NCBI GenBank assembly: GCA_051747965.1
Contig: JBNJGS010000006.1
Span: forward strand, 5,010 to 69,009
Length of the DNA: 64,000 bases
Source: JAQIBY01 sp051747965
GTDB taxonomy: Bacteria; Bacteroidota; Bacteroidia; Bacteroidales; ML635J-15
Direction of reading: 5' to 3'
Shown: piece by piece, positions 9,192-18,951 of the stretch
Numbering within the stretch: the stretch's first letter is position 1
How the letters are laid out: each line of letters begins with the position of its first letter
Position numbers and translations under genes: made by a program
The notes under the pieces: model-generated
Databases searched by the model: none
The model's input: only the letters and a program-made list of their open reading frames with translations
What the model was told of the DNA's origin: nothing

Positions 9192-10649
9192 TTATTTTTT
9201 TGGAGCATTTTCCAGGGTGGCTACCAGCCAGTTCCAGAAACGCTGCACGGTTTCGATATTCACTTTTTCATCGGGTGAATGCGGATAACGGATGGTAGGT
9301 CCAAAAGAAATCATATCCCAGTTGGTATAAACGCTGCCAAGTATTCCACATTCAAGACCGGCATGAATTGCCTTGATCTCTGGTGTGTGATCGTAAATAT
9401 CTCTGTAAACATTTTGCATTGTTTTCAGAATTTCCGATTCCATATTGGGCTTCCAGCCTGGATATTCTCCGGCGAGCTCAACATCAGCACCCATTTTTTT
9501 GTATAGTGCTTTGATGCTTTCTGCTTCTTTGATTTTTTGATCATCATCAGAAGAACGCATCAGGTTTTTCATTTCGAGCTTGCCATCCTTTAGGGAAACC
9601 ACGGCCAGATTATTGGAAGTTTCCACCAGGTCTTTCATGCTTTCACTCATTTTGATAACACCATGAGGTGTTTTCATTACTGCTTCAATGAGTGCCTTCA
9701 TGTCCTCGTCTTTCAGAACTTTTCCGGGCATATCGGTGGTTTTGGCATCCAGACCGATACCATCTTCAATGCCTTGATATTCTTCACGGAATTCTTTGAG
9801 AAATTTGTTTGCCAAATCAACAAACACATCAGTTTTATCTTTATCCACAGTAACTACTGCCACGCATTCCCGCGGGATAGCATTGCGCAGGTCACCGCCG
9901 GAAATTTCGGCCACTTTCATTCCTGCTTTATCTGTAGCTTCTTCAAATAAACGGAACATCAGCTTGTTGGCATTGGCACGCCCACGGTTAATATCCATAC
10001 CGGAATGTCCGCCTTTGAGGCCTTTAACATGTACTTTGTAGGCAGTTGCATTGGCCGGAGCATTTTCCATATCAAAGGATTTTTCTGCATTGATATCAAT
10101 ACCACCGGCACAACCGACATACATTTCTCCTTCATCTTCGGAATCCATATTGATCAGGATATCTCCTTTGAGGATACCTGCTTCCAAACCGTTGGCGCCT
10201 GTCATACCGGTTTCTTCATCCACAGTAAAAAGGGCTTCAACCAGGGGATGTTTCAAATCGGTAGCTTCAAGCACAGCCATGGCAGCAGCCACACCCATAC
10301 CATTATCAGCGCCCAGGGTAGTACCTTCTGCGGTTACCCATTCACCATCCACATATGCTTTGATGGGATCTTTCTCGAAATCATGCTCAACATCAGAATT
10401 TTTCTGAGGAACCATATCAAGATGACCCTGCAGGACAATCCCTTTTCGGTCTTCCATGCCGGGGGTAGCCGGCTTGCGGATAATTACATTACCAACTTTG
10501 TCTACAATGGTTTCAAGACCAAGGTTTTCACCGAAATGCTTAACAAATTCAATTATTTTCGCTTCCTTTTTACTTGGTCGCGGAATCTGAGTAAGTGCAT
10601 GGAAGTGTCTCCAAAGCGCTTCTGGTTTTAAATTTAAGATGTCACTCAT
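9192..10649 (-). CDS. pepD: Aminoacyl-histidine dipeptidase (cytosolic non-specific dipeptidase, M20C)
   Basis: A 485-residue zinc aminopeptidase of the PepD/M20C family. It hydrolyses dipeptides, including Xaa-His, in the cytosol and has no signal peptide. The two-metal site is visible in order: QGHLDMVP with His76 and Asp78, TLGADNGMG with the bridging Asp115, VDEETGMTGA with the catalytic and metal-binding Glu145/Glu146, and NMDSEDEG. A late His (IHAGLECG, about residue 435) completes it. Length matches Bacteroidota homologues. It stands alone, with its own terminator downstream and 157 bases before the next minus-strand gene, so I read it as monocistronic. Confidence 0.96.
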   Translation of the reverse strand: MSDILNLKPEALWRHFHALTQIPRPSKKEAKIIEFVKHFGENLGLETIVDKVGNVIIRKPATPGMEDRKGIVLQGHLDMVPQKNSDVEHDFEKDPIKAYVDGEWVTAEGTTLGADNGMGVAAAMAVLEATDLKHPLVEALFTVDEETGMTGANGLEAGILKGDILINMDSEDEGEMYVGCAGGIDINAEKSFDMENAPANATAYKVHVKGLKGGHSGMDINRGRANANKLMFRLFEEATDKAGMKVAEISGGDLRNAIPRECVAVVTVDKDKTDVFVDLANKFLKEFREEYQGIEDGIGLDAKTTDMPGKVLKDEDMKALIEAVMKTPHGVIKMSESMKDLVETSNNLAVVSLKDGKLEMKNLMRSSDDDQKIKEAESIKALYKKMGADVELAGEYPGWKPNMESEILKTMQNVYRDIYDHTPEIKAIHAGLECGILGSVYTNWDMISFGPTIRYPHSPDEKVNIETVQRFWNWLVATLENAPKK

Positions 10650-10806
10650 TGTTGTTTATTTTTTGTTTAACAATTATAAAGAAGCCTAAAGGTAAGAAAC
10701 TTTTCCCGTATTAAAAAATAGTTTACACCAAGGCATGCTGCATCACGAAAGAGCCGGCATTTCAAGCAAATACACATAATAATGGCAAACTACTGATAAG
10801 TATGTC

Positions 10807-12282
10807 TTACTCCTCCTCCAGCTTCATCCTGGGAGAATCAAAAAGAAATTCCTGATGAATCCGGGGACTGCCGGTATCGAGATATTCTATGGTTTTCAAA
10901 AGCCTGCCGGGTTTGATATCTTTGGCTTTGATCACGGTATCAGAGTCCACAATATACAATCTTGGAATTTTGTACAAACCGTAATTTTTGTCCAGATCGT
11001 ATTCGAGGTGCGGATTCCAGACTGTGATTGGGAAGAAATCATAACGTTCTGCCGCATATTGCATTGCATTTCTGTTTTGCCCGTTATATACAGCAATCAC
11101 TTCTATATTGTCCTTTTGCAAGTCAGGATACAAATCAACGAGCTGTTTGCTTTTGGCCATACATACATCACATTCCGGATCCCAGAACCACAATATGGTA
11201 TAGTCGGCACCCGGAGCCACTTGCTCATGCATATTTCCATCGGCATCCGGCAAACGGAAAGAGGCAGCCTTCTGATTCACCAGATTCCGTCTCAACTGAT
11301 CTGCTTTATATGTAATTCTTTCGGCTGCTGCCTGTGATATCCATGGCAGCTTATCGGAATTGAACCATTCATCTGCCATAAATACGAGTACCCATTCCAT
11401 GCCGATGGCATCAGGCTCATTGTAATAATCAACAAGGAAGCTCGCCACGTACCGGTGGGCTGTTTCCGAAGCAGAAGCTTTATTCATCAATCTGTTGATA
11501 TCGGCCTTAACCTGATCAACAGAATCAGGACGGCTATCCAGGAAATACTGGCAAAACTGATGCAATTTTTGATGCACAATATAATCAGGTGTATTAAAAA
11601 CGCCTGGCTCGGAAAAGTTGATATTATCAAAGAAATGTTCTTTCACCCATTTCAGATAGGCATCCGGCTGTGTATTTTCCAGTGCTTTTATTTCCGGTGG
11701 AGGCTTAACAGGGATGAGTGCTTTGACAATATCTCCCAGCAGTACACCATCGAACATCCTGCTCAGGCTGTCATAATAATGTGAACGTTGGGCGGATATG
11801 GCAGAGATTCTGTTTTTCACTGCATTCAGTGAATCCTTGTTTGTCCGGGCATAGTATTTTTTTTCTACCTCCAGTTGTTTGCCACGGCGGTTGAAATCAG
11901 CCATGGTTTTCTGAAAATCAATGAAGGCCTGGTTTTGAAAGCTGCCTTTTTGTTTCAGGGAATCGAGCATATGATAGGCATGTGTGCTCACGGAAAAGTT
12001 CTGGTCTTCATCAATCAGGATCTCCACATATGCCGATGATTCAAGGAGAATAAAATAGATACCGTGTTCCAGTTTGCCTTCTCCTTCAAATACAGCCATC
12101 CCGCCGGCGTCTGTTTTTGTCGTATCCAGAATAAACACATCAGGTCCCGAATGCCGCCCAAGACGGACAACATGATCGGGCAAATCATGTATTTTAACTT
12201 CTATGCGATATGCCCAAAGTGAAGTTGATATCAGACATAAAGCAAACAGAGCGAGGTATCTGAATCCTTTAGCCATCAGCAT
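10807..12282 (-). CDS. TlpA-like thioredoxin-fold protein, second of a tandem pair
   Basis: A periplasmic thiol-disulfide protein of 491 residues from the ATG at 12282. The frame is open to 12318, but this start gives a clean signal peptide (MLMAKGFRYLALFALCLISTSLWA) and overlaps the preceding stop by 14 bases; an ATG at 12276 is also possible. The N-terminal half resembles the DUF4369/DUF5106-type region of Bacteroidota TlpA proteins. The C-terminal thioredoxin domain has the active site WDPECDVC (Cys371, Cys374) instead of the usual C-x-P/H-C. After the fold there is an extra tail of about 25 residues, ending MKLEEE. It is translationally coupled to the upstream paralogue. The partner and substrate are unknown. 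Confidence 0.85.
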   Translation of the reverse strand: MLMAKGFRYLALFALCLISTSLWAYRIEVKIHDLPDHVVRLGRHSGPDVFILDTTKTDAGGMAVFEGEGKLEHGIYFILLESSAYVEILIDEDQNFSVSTHAYHMLDSLKQKGSFQNQAFIDFQKTMADFNRRGKQLEVEKKYYARTNKDSLNAVKNRISAISAQRSHYYDSLSRMFDGVLLGDIVKALIPVKPPPEIKALENTQPDAYLKWVKEHFFDNINFSEPGVFNTPDYIVHQKLHQFCQYFLDSRPDSVDQVKADINRLMNKASASETAHRYVASFLVDYYNEPDAIGMEWVLVFMADEWFNSDKLPWISQAAAERITYKADQLRRNLVNQKAASFRLPDADGNMHEQVAPGADYTILWFWDPECDVCMAKSKQLVDLYPDLQKDNIEVIAVYNGQNRNAMQYAAERYDFFPITVWNPHLEYDLDKNYGLYKIPRLYIVDSDTVIKAKDIKPGRLLKTIEYLDTGSPRIHQEFLFDSPRMKLEEE

Positions 12283-13732
12283 TTTTCTTTGCTTCCTTTT
12301 CTTTGCGTTCATGCTCATATTTCAGGAATTTTGGAATAAACTCCACATCAATCCTTTTGGCGACAATGCGTTTTTCGTCATCCAGTATATAAATTACCGG
12401 GGTTGAATAGATATCATAATTGTTCCTGAAATCGGTACGGCCATAGGGGTCCCATACATGAATAAACTCATCTATTTCCTTCTCATAGATAAACTCAGTC
12501 CACTCTTCCTTATCTACCTGTGTATAAACAGCAAACACATCAACATTGATATCCTGCAGTGTGTCCATGTAAATTTCATGCAGACGCGGCAGGACCTTTT
12601 TACAATGTCCGCAATCGGGTTCCCAGAAGACAAGGATGGTATAATCGCCTTCGAGGGCATGCAGGGATGCATACCTGTCATCAAAGGTTGGAACCTGCTT
12701 GATGTCAGCGGCTTTTTGTCCGATGATATTCGGTGTAATTTTAAGCACGCGCTCTTCAATTTTTGCACGAAGGGTTGAATCTGCCCAATCCGCCTCACCG
12801 GACAAATACCAGTCTTCAGCGATGGAAACAAATACTGCATCCATACCCATCACTTTTGAAGTTTCAAAATAATTCAGCAAATGTGAGGTCATGTATTTAA
12901 ACACTTCGTAATTGGCATCCTGAGCTTCGGCAATTAAATCGTGTGCAATCGGAATTACGGAGTCCGGAACAGGAGGAATAACAGTTTCAAAATAAGCATC
13001 TAGTTTGGGCTCAAAAATCGGTGTTCTCAGCAATCCTGCTTCTGAAAAATCGATATTATCAAAATAATGATCCCGGTAGTATCTGTACTGAAATGCAGAA
13101 TCTGACACGTTGCCTTCTTCATCGCGTGGCGGATCGGGAATCTCCGGCTCCATAATGGCGTTGATAATGGCTCCGAATAAGGCTCCCTCATTTTCTTCAG
13201 CCACTTTTTTCATGTATGCTTTACGATTCTCACCAATCCCTTTCAGTTGATTCCTGATTTTTTCTCTTTCTTCCTTATCATCCTCAGGCAGGCTTTCCAA
13301 TTCGCTTTGAAGTGTTCTTATTTCCTGCTGAAACTCCGCCATTTTTCTTTGGTATTCATTGAATACTTTATTGGCAGCGGAGCCTTTTACTTTCATATTT
13401 TCAACATAATTTTCCGTACTGGTACTGAGCTTAAACTTCTGGTCATCACCGACAAGCAACTCAAAATATGCATTGTTTTCGGATGGCAAAACCAGGATGT
13501 AAATTCCCCGGTCCAGCGGTTCATCTCCTTCAAATACTGCATATCCATTTTCATCAGCCATTACAGTATCCACAACAAATTTCTTTTTGCCAAAATGATG
13601 TCCCAGCATCATGGTGGTATCGGAAATCCCGTCCACCTGTATTTCAATTTTGTGTTCTTCCTGTGCAATCAGACCGCTGCTCATCAGCAGTATCACAGCA
13701 ATAATCCAGATATTACGCATCAAATGTTTCAT
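12269..13732 (-). CDS. TlpA-like thioredoxin-fold protein, first of a tandem pair
   Basis: A 487-residue secreted protein with signal peptide MKHLMRNIWIIAVILLMSSG. Residues about 25-120 look like a DUF4369-type beta domain. A coiled, charged stretch (about 125-170, EFQQEIRTLQSELESLPED) and a DUF5106-like helical region follow. The C-terminal TlpA/AhpC-type thioredoxin domain carries the redox motif EPDCGHCKK (Cys374, Cys377). It and its downstream neighbour share the same layout (GxYILxLPS, HYFDNIDFSEAG, IGQKAA), so they are tandem duplicates in one operon. The expected role is reduction of periplasmic disulfides or cytochrome maturation; the actual client is not evident. Confidence 0.88.
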   Translation of the reverse strand: MKHLMRNIWIIAVILLMSSGLIAQEEHKIEIQVDGISDTTMMLGHHFGKKKFVVDTVMADENGYAVFEGDEPLDRGIYILVLPSENNAYFELLVGDDQKFKLSTSTENYVENMKVKGSAANKVFNEYQRKMAEFQQEIRTLQSELESLPEDDKEEREKIRNQLKGIGENRKAYMKKVAEENEGALFGAIINAIMEPEIPDPPRDEEGNVSDSAFQYRYYRDHYFDNIDFSEAGLLRTPIFEPKLDAYFETVIPPVPDSVIPIAHDLIAEAQDANYEVFKYMTSHLLNYFETSKVMGMDAVFVSIAEDWYLSGEADWADSTLRAKIEERVLKITPNIIGQKAADIKQVPTFDDRYASLHALEGDYTILVFWEPDCGHCKKVLPRLHEIYMDTLQDINVDVFAVYTQVDKEEWTEFIYEKEIDEFIHVWDPYGRTDFRNNYDIYSTPVIYILDDEKRIVAKRIDVEFIPKFLKYEHERKEKEAKKNADG

Positions 13733-13787
13733 AACTTTTTCGTTTATTCTTAGCTTTCATTTATCAGTATCCATTGATACAGGTTTA

Positions 13788-13795
13788 CAAATTTA
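13788..13795 (-). promoter_or_regulatory. Candidate -7 element for the TlpA pair
   Basis: On the minus strand TAAATTTG is a perfect TAnnTTTG, about 55 bases before the ATG at 13732. No TTG lies at the usual 17-21-base distance upstream, so only half of the promoter is convincing. A 5-bp hairpin (GTATC-catt-GATAC, 13767-13780) would lie in the leader. Confidence 0.35.
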
Positions 13796-13905
13796 CTCTT
13801 CTTTTGTTGACTCTCCTTCTTATCAAACAAAAAAAATACGTGTTCCGTTGTCCGCTTGCACAAAAAATCTGCCAAATCCGTTTAGTGTGAAAAAATGTCA
13901 CGCAA

Positions 13906-13923
13906 TTTCTGCCGAAGCAGAAA
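13906..13923 (-). terminator. Stable hairpin downstream of lptD
   Basis: TTTCTGC and GCAGAAA form a perfect 7-bp stem. On the minus strand the loop is TTCG closed by C-G, the very stable UUCG tetraloop. It begins about 43 bases after the lptD stop; a T-run follows some ten bases later. It may act as a terminator or a 3'-end stabiliser. Confidence 0.5.
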
Positions 13924-13965
13924 CATGCATTTTGCTCTTTTCGTTCAATTCCCTGCTTCTGTCTG

Positions 13966-16623
13966 TCAGATACTATCCCACCAGGATTGTCGTTTTTGCA
14001 GCTTCAGATCTTGCAACAGAGGCGATTTAACATTGATCTGAAAACTGTAATACCGGTTGTTTCCGAAAGGAACAAAAGCCAGGCTCATCTCCCAGCAATG
14101 CAGATCCCTGTGAATTTCAATATCCGTATAACTCACTTGCTTGTTGACAAAATCATATCCCGTATGAAAACTGATTTTCCACTTTTTGGTCAGACTCACA
14201 TCCCCCCTGACACTAACGGTCTGGTTAATGGATTTTTCCTGATAGGGCTTATTATAATTCAGGGAATAATCAAAATTAACGTTCCATGGCACACTGAAAT
14301 CCACATATGAATGGGGATAACCGTACAAAAAATCATGGCTTTGATTATCTTCCTTGCTATTATCGGCACTGAAACCAATTCCCATGCTGATGCTTGCCCT
14401 GGTTAGCCTGAGCAACTTTCCTGATTCATTGATCTCAAGCTCATTTACTCTTTTGCTGTTGCCGTTGGTATCGGTATAATAAGCATAAGGATCCATGGTA
14501 GAACTGGCATTTATATTGAGTTTACCAATTCGTGTTCTTCCCCGGACAGAAATGGGAGCCCAGTTCAGTGAGTCTGCCATAATGTTATAATTGGTGCTTA
14601 GGTTAAAACTCTCCAGCAAGGCAATATTTCTTTCATTCCTGGTAGTATCATCAGGATTGTCAACTTTCATATCCAGCTTATTGTTCAGCGAAAAGTTCAC
14701 AGAGCCGCTGCCACCTGATGGCGGAGAGCCAAAAACCCCGCCTTCAAATCGAGAATAGGTTGATCTGACTGTGTCATATTGTCCGGTATATTCATTGTAC
14801 CTGACCTCAGAGATATAGTCCTCGTAAAATCCATATTTATCATCAGAAAAATCGGGCAGATAAGAATAGGCTACACTTGGTGTGATGATGTGTCTCAGTG
14901 CTTTTATTCTATCCGATTTAAACTCAAACAATCCGTATATTTTTGTTGATAGGTTGGCTCCTGCGCGATAATCCCACGCTCTTACAAAGCCAGACTGTTG
15001 ATCACTAACAGCCCCACCATAAGTAGAATCCTCAGGATTGTACAAATTCTCATCATAATATTTATTGGTTTCTTCAAAATACCAGCGCTCTGTGTAAGTA
15101 AAGCTTGGAGAAAGAGTAAAATGCTTCAGCAATTTAAAACTTGTGTTGACCGGGACATTGTGTTTTATACCATTGTTGAACTGATCGAATGAAGACTGGA
15201 AAATTGAATCTTCATGTGCTGAGATGCGGTTGGTTCCGGCCATGGAATAGCTTACCCCGATTTTTTCATAAAATCTCTGCTTTCCGGAAGCTTCCTTTCT
15301 TTTCAGGGGATAAATCCGGCTCATATTGAAACTCAGTTCCGGTAAGGTCATACTGACAGAGCTGTCCCTGGCATTCTGATTGTGCAGCAATGAAAGATTC
15401 AGAGAAAATGGTGTATTTGGCCAGTTTTTGCTGAAGTTTACGCTGGAAGTTTTTGTGTTGTTCAGCCGGTTACGTGCATTGTATGTATTGTAGCGGTCAT
15501 AAGCACTGGAGCTCATATCCACACTGGCACTAAAATTTATGCTCGGATGTGCTTTGGGGTCCTGCTGGTGTTTCCACTGAAATTTATACATACGGTTTGT
15601 GCTGTAGTCCTCAAGGCCGCTGTACCCCAAAACATTTTTATTGTAATTAAAACCAAGTCTGCCGCTCATTTTGTAACGTACTTTATAGTTTGTGGCCACA
15701 CGAGCTTCCCAGCTGCCTTTGGAATAAATCCCGCCGGTGAGCAGCAGATCAAGATAATCGTTGATAGCAAAATAATACCCTCCGTTTCTCAGAAAAAATC
15801 CGCGCCGTTGCTCCTCACCATATTCCGGAATCACCACCCCGGATGTAGCACCTTTTTTGTTTGGGAAAAAACCAAAAGGAATACCCAGGGGAGTTGGGAT
15901 ATCTTCAAGCACAAGAAAAGCGGGACCTGCGACAATTTTATCATCCGGAATCACCTTGGCTTTTGATATCTTAAAGTAAAAGTGCGGATGGTCAAGGTCG
16001 CAGGTGGTAAATCTTCCATCTACCATATGGATTGATTTGTCCTGCTGTCGTTTTGTTAACCCTCCGTGCATGTAGCTGCCATCCAGTTCTGTTGTAACTT
16101 CTTTTATGATGCCACGTTTCGAATCAAAATTATACCGGATGGTATCGGCTTCAAAAGTCTCATCACCCTGTTTAAACACCGGCTTTCCAACCGGATTGCC
16201 GGCAGAATCCTGTAAACCATAAGCCAGAACTTCCTTTTTATCAAGATCCACACGGATAAAATCGGCATTCAATTGTATATCATCATATGTAATTTCGGCT
16301 TCCTTGTAAAGATAAACCAGCTTTTTCTGTACATACATTATGTTGCTGTCAACAGCATGATAATAAACGGGATAATCAAGGCCTTCTGCTGTACTTTTTT
16401 TCTCGATGCTGTCACTTTTTGTACTGTCAGCAGACAAACTATCAGGGGAAATACTGTCAGCAAGGGGGTTAATTTCGGTAGTATCCGGAAGATAAACATT
16501 GCCAAAAACACTTGTTGGGGCAGCATAAAAATCTGCAAAAACCTGATTCAGACACGCCGTCAGCAGTAATGCACCACCCATTGTTAACAAGCTTTTTATT
16601 ATTTTTCCAAATATCTTCACCAA
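13966..16623 (-). CDS. lptD: LPS-assembly outer-membrane protein LptD (Bacteroidota type)
   Basis: An 885-residue outer-membrane protein that, with LptE, inserts lipopolysaccharide into the outer leaflet. It begins with a signal sequence (MVKIFGKIIKSLLTMGG). A serine/aspartate-rich linker follows (about residues 50-80). Then comes an OstA/LptA-like beta-jellyroll (about 100-240) containing LNADFIRVDLDKKEVLAYG and FEADTIRYNFDSKRG. The rest is the beta-barrel, with the family motif GIPFGFFPNKKGATSGVVIPEYG near 265-290 and long alternating strands. The length fits Bacteroidota LptD, which is longer than that of E. coli. It is divergent from the amidase and mlaD genes and near a PagL-like gene. 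LptE is not in the window. Confidence 0.92.
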   Translation of the reverse strand: MVKIFGKIIKSLLTMGGALLLTACLNQVFADFYAAPTSVFGNVYLPDTTEINPLADSISPDSLSADSTKSDSIEKKSTAEGLDYPVYYHAVDSNIMYVQKKLVYLYKEAEITYDDIQLNADFIRVDLDKKEVLAYGLQDSAGNPVGKPVFKQGDETFEADTIRYNFDSKRGIIKEVTTELDGSYMHGGLTKRQQDKSIHMVDGRFTTCDLDHPHFYFKISKAKVIPDDKIVAGPAFLVLEDIPTPLGIPFGFFPNKKGATSGVVIPEYGEEQRRGFFLRNGGYYFAINDYLDLLLTGGIYSKGSWEARVATNYKVRYKMSGRLGFNYNKNVLGYSGLEDYSTNRMYKFQWKHQQDPKAHPSINFSASVDMSSSAYDRYNTYNARNRLNNTKTSSVNFSKNWPNTPFSLNLSLLHNQNARDSSVSMTLPELSFNMSRIYPLKRKEASGKQRFYEKIGVSYSMAGTNRISAHEDSIFQSSFDQFNNGIKHNVPVNTSFKLLKHFTLSPSFTYTERWYFEETNKYYDENLYNPEDSTYGGAVSDQQSGFVRAWDYRAGANLSTKIYGLFEFKSDRIKALRHIITPSVAYSYLPDFSDDKYGFYEDYISEVRYNEYTGQYDTVRSTYSRFEGGVFGSPPSGGSGSVNFSLNNKLDMKVDNPDDTTRNERNIALLESFNLSTNYNIMADSLNWAPISVRGRTRIGKLNINASSTMDPYAYYTDTNGNSKRVNELEINESGKLLRLTRASISMGIGFSADNSKEDNQSHDFLYGYPHSYVDFSVPWNVNFDYSLNYNKPYQEKSINQTVSVRGDVSLTKKWKISFHTGYDFVNKQVSYTDIEIHRDLHCWEMSLAFVPFGNNRYYSFQINVKSPLLQDLKLQKRQSWWDSI

Positions 16624-16656
16624 ATTGGCCTTGTTTTTGTATTTTTAAATCTGGTT

Positions 16657-16664
16657 CAAAACTA
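16657..16664 (-). promoter_or_regulatory. Candidate -7 element of lptD
   Basis: On the minus strand TAGTTTTG is a perfect TAnnTTTG, 33 bases before the lptD ATG. A TTG is present upstream but at 24 bases, longer than usual, so the -33 half is weak. Confidence 0.4.
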
Positions 16665-16699
16665 ATTAAAATATTGCATTCATGACAGCAATGCAGGCT

Positions 16700-17902
16700 A
16701 TGAAAAAACAATTAAGAAGAACGCTTTGGCTGGCAGGTTTATTTTGCCTTCCAATCTTAATGAACGCGCAAAACTCATCCGGTGAAATAGAAATCCGGAA
16801 AGTTTGCATTGACCCCGGCCATGGTGGCAGAGACCCCGGTGCTGTGGGTTCCTTTTCCTATGAGAAGGATCTTGTTCTTGATATGGCCCTGAAGCTGGGC
16901 GGATATATTAAAGAACATTTTCCTGATGTAGAAGTTATTTATACAAGAAAAACAGACAAGTTTGTCAAGTTATATGAGCGGGCAAAAATTGCCAACGATG
17001 CAGATGCTGACCTGTTCATCAGCATACATATCAATGCGGCAGGTTCTCCCAGGGCATACGGCACCGAAACATTTGCCATGGGTCTTGACAAATCCGAAGC
17101 CAATCTGGCCATAGCAAAAAAAGAAAATGCAGTGATTCTCAAAGAGGAAAACTACGAGGAAAATTACGAAGGTTTTGATCCGGCCAGCCCGGAGTCGCAT
17201 ATTATGTTCAGCATGTTTCAGAATGCTTATCTGGATCAGAGTCTGAACCTTGCAGCCATCGTACAGGATCAGTTCAGAGAAAGGGTTGGCCGGTTTGACC
17301 GGGGCGTAAAACAGGCAAACTTCTGGGTTTTATACAAAGTTGCCATGCCCAGTATTCTGATTGAAGCAGGGTTTATTTCCAATCCTGAAGAAGAAAAGTT
17401 CCTCAACACAGAAAACGGAATCACCTACATGTCATCAGCAATTTTCAGAGCTTTCAAAGAATATAAGAAAGCTTATGAGGCCGATAATCTGCTGGCAGGG
17501 GATGAAATCAATGACTTGATTGGTGAAAATCCTCAGGAAGATACATTGGTAGAAACGGATAGTCTGACAGAAGAAACCAGCGGATACAGTGAAGCTGATT
17601 CCTTAGGATTACCAAGCTATCCGCCATCTGACAATGAAGATGAAATCTGTTTCAGGGTGCAGATTGGTACAAGCAGCGAAGCCATACAAAATCCGGATAA
17701 ACATTTCCCCGGAATTGATGATTTCTGGCAATATAAACACAACGGCAGCTACAAACATACTGCAGGAAAAACAACTGATTACATGGAAATTATTGAGTTA
17801 CAAAAAGAATTAAAATCTCAATATAAAGGTTGTTTTATCGTTGCATTTAAAAATAAAGAACGGATAAGTGTACGTGAAGCAATAGAAGCATTAAACAAAT
17901 AA
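16700..17902 (+). CDS. N-acetylmuramoyl-L-alanine amidase (Amidase_3) with C-terminal SPOR-like domain
   Basis: A periplasmic zinc amidase that cleaves the bond between N-acetylmuramic acid and the peptide stem, normally at cell separation. In-frame ATGs lie at 16682, 16691 and 16700; I chose 16700 because it gives a compact signal peptide (MKKQLRRTLWLAGLFCLPIL). The zinc ligands are visible in order: IDPGHGGRDPGA, the Glu in YEKDLVLDMA, the His in LFISIHINAA, and the catalytic Glu in SILIEAGFISNPEEE. A linker rich in Glu and Ser (about 265-305) leads to a C-terminal SPOR-like fold (about 315-400, CFRVQIGTS and GCFIVAFKNKERI) that could bind denuded glycan at the septum. Its stop is 2 bases from the mlaD start, so the two are cotranscribed. 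Confidence 0.92.
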   Translation: MKKQLRRTLWLAGLFCLPILMNAQNSSGEIEIRKVCIDPGHGGRDPGAVGSFSYEKDLVLDMALKLGGYIKEHFPDVEVIYTRKTDKFVKLYERAKIANDADADLFISIHINAAGSPRAYGTETFAMGLDKSEANLAIAKKENAVILKEENYEENYEGFDPASPESHIMFSMFQNAYLDQSLNLAAIVQDQFRERVGRFDRGVKQANFWVLYKVAMPSILIEAGFISNPEEEKFLNTENGITYMSSAIFRAFKEYKKAYEADNLLAGDEINDLIGENPQEDTLVETDSLTEETSGYSEADSLGLPSYPPSDNEDEICFRVQIGTSSEAIQNPDKHFPGIDDFWQYKHNGSYKHTAGKTTDYMEIIELQKELKSQYKGCFIVAFKNKERISVREAIEALNK

Positions 17903-17904
17903 TT

Positions 17905-18951
17905 ATGGCAAAAAACCTGAGTCGAAAATATACACTCACCGGTATCCTCGTTGTACTGATACTTGGTTTTAGCTACTGGGGATTTAATTTTCTGAAAGGC
18001 AATGACCTTTTTGATGAGCAGGATACTTTTCATGTTGTTTATCAACAGGTAGAGGGATTGAATGTATCCTCTCCGGTAACAATGAACGGCTATGAAATCG
18101 GGAAAGTAAGCAATATTGGCTTCATGCCCAATACACGAGGCAAACTCATTGTGAGTCTCACCATAGATAATGATTTCCAGATTCCGGATTCTTCCATCGC
18201 GAGGATTTACAGCAAGGATCTGATGGGAACCAAGGCTATAGCAATTGAGCGGAGCGGCAAACAAGCACAGCATGCCTCCGGAGACACGCTGATCGGAAAA
18301 ACAGAAGAAAGCCTCCGGGACCAGGTAAGCATGCAGATGCTGCCAATCAAAAACCAGGCTGAGGAACTTATGAAAGAAATGCAGACGGCCATAGAAGTAG
18401 TTGGATACATCTTTAATGAAGAAACACAAAACAATCTGAAAAACAGCTTTGCAAGCATCAAGCGTACCGTAGGATATCTGGAAACTTCCACCCAGAATCT
18501 GGATTCACTTATGACCCGGGAAAAAAGCCGTATCGCCTTGATACTTGCCAATATTGACCGGATTACGGCAAATCTTAACGAAAACGGAGAACAAATCAGC
18601 AACACAATAAACAACCTTTCTGAAATTTCTGACAGTCTGAAAGCGGTCAACATGAAACAGACCATGGCTGATGTAAATCACAGCATGCAGAACCTGGCAG
18701 AAATCACTGATAAAATCAACAATGGCGAAGGAAGCCTGGGCCTGCTCATCAACAACGATTCCCTGTATAACGAGTTGCAGCGGGCCAGTTACAATCTTGA
18801 CAGGCTGGTATGGGACATGCGTGCCAATCCTGATCGCTACATCAAACTCAGGCTTTTCGATTTACGCCGCGATGTACAGGTGATTGATGAGTCCATGCTC
18901 AACAAAAGAGACAAAAAACGCCTGGAAAAGAAAAGGGAAAGAATGGAATAA
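17905..18951 (+). CDS. MlaD/MCE-domain lipid transport protein
   Basis: A 348-residue inner-membrane-anchored periplasmic protein. One N-terminal membrane helix (residues about 10-30, YTLTGILVVLILGFSYWGF) precedes a single MCE domain (about 38-120), recognisable from VYQQVEGLNVSSPVTMNG and SKDLMGTKAIAIE. Long helices follow (about 140-290), predicted to form a coiled coil with amphipathic heptads. MCE proteins form hexameric rings that carry phospholipids between the membranes; the partner ATPase (MlaF) and permease (MlaE) are not in the window. The gene starts 2 bases after the amidase stop. Its stop codon abuts, with no gap, the stop codon of the convergent PagL-like gene. Confidence 0.92.
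   Translation: MAKNLSRKYTLTGILVVLILGFSYWGFNFLKGNDLFDEQDTFHVVYQQVEGLNVSSPVTMNGYEIGKVSNIGFMPNTRGKLIVSLTIDNDFQIPDSSIARIYSKDLMGTKAIAIERSGKQAQHASGDTLIGKTEESLRDQVSMQMLPIKNQAEELMKEMQTAIEVVGYIFNEETQNNLKNSFASIKRTVGYLETSTQNLDSLMTREKSRIALILANIDRITANLNENGEQISNTINNLSEISDSLKAVNMKQTMADVNHSMQNLAEITDKINNGEGSLGLLINNDSLYNELQRASYNLDRLVWDMRANPDRYIKLRLFDLRRDVQVIDESMLNKRDKKRLEKKRERME

Noticed and set aside
10005..10631. 208-codon open frame on the plus strand
   Set aside because: It is antisense to pepD, whose catalytic motifs fix the true frame.
17818..18429. 203-codon open frame on the minus strand
   Set aside because: It is antisense to the end of the amidase gene and the start of mlaD, both of which are well-supported families.
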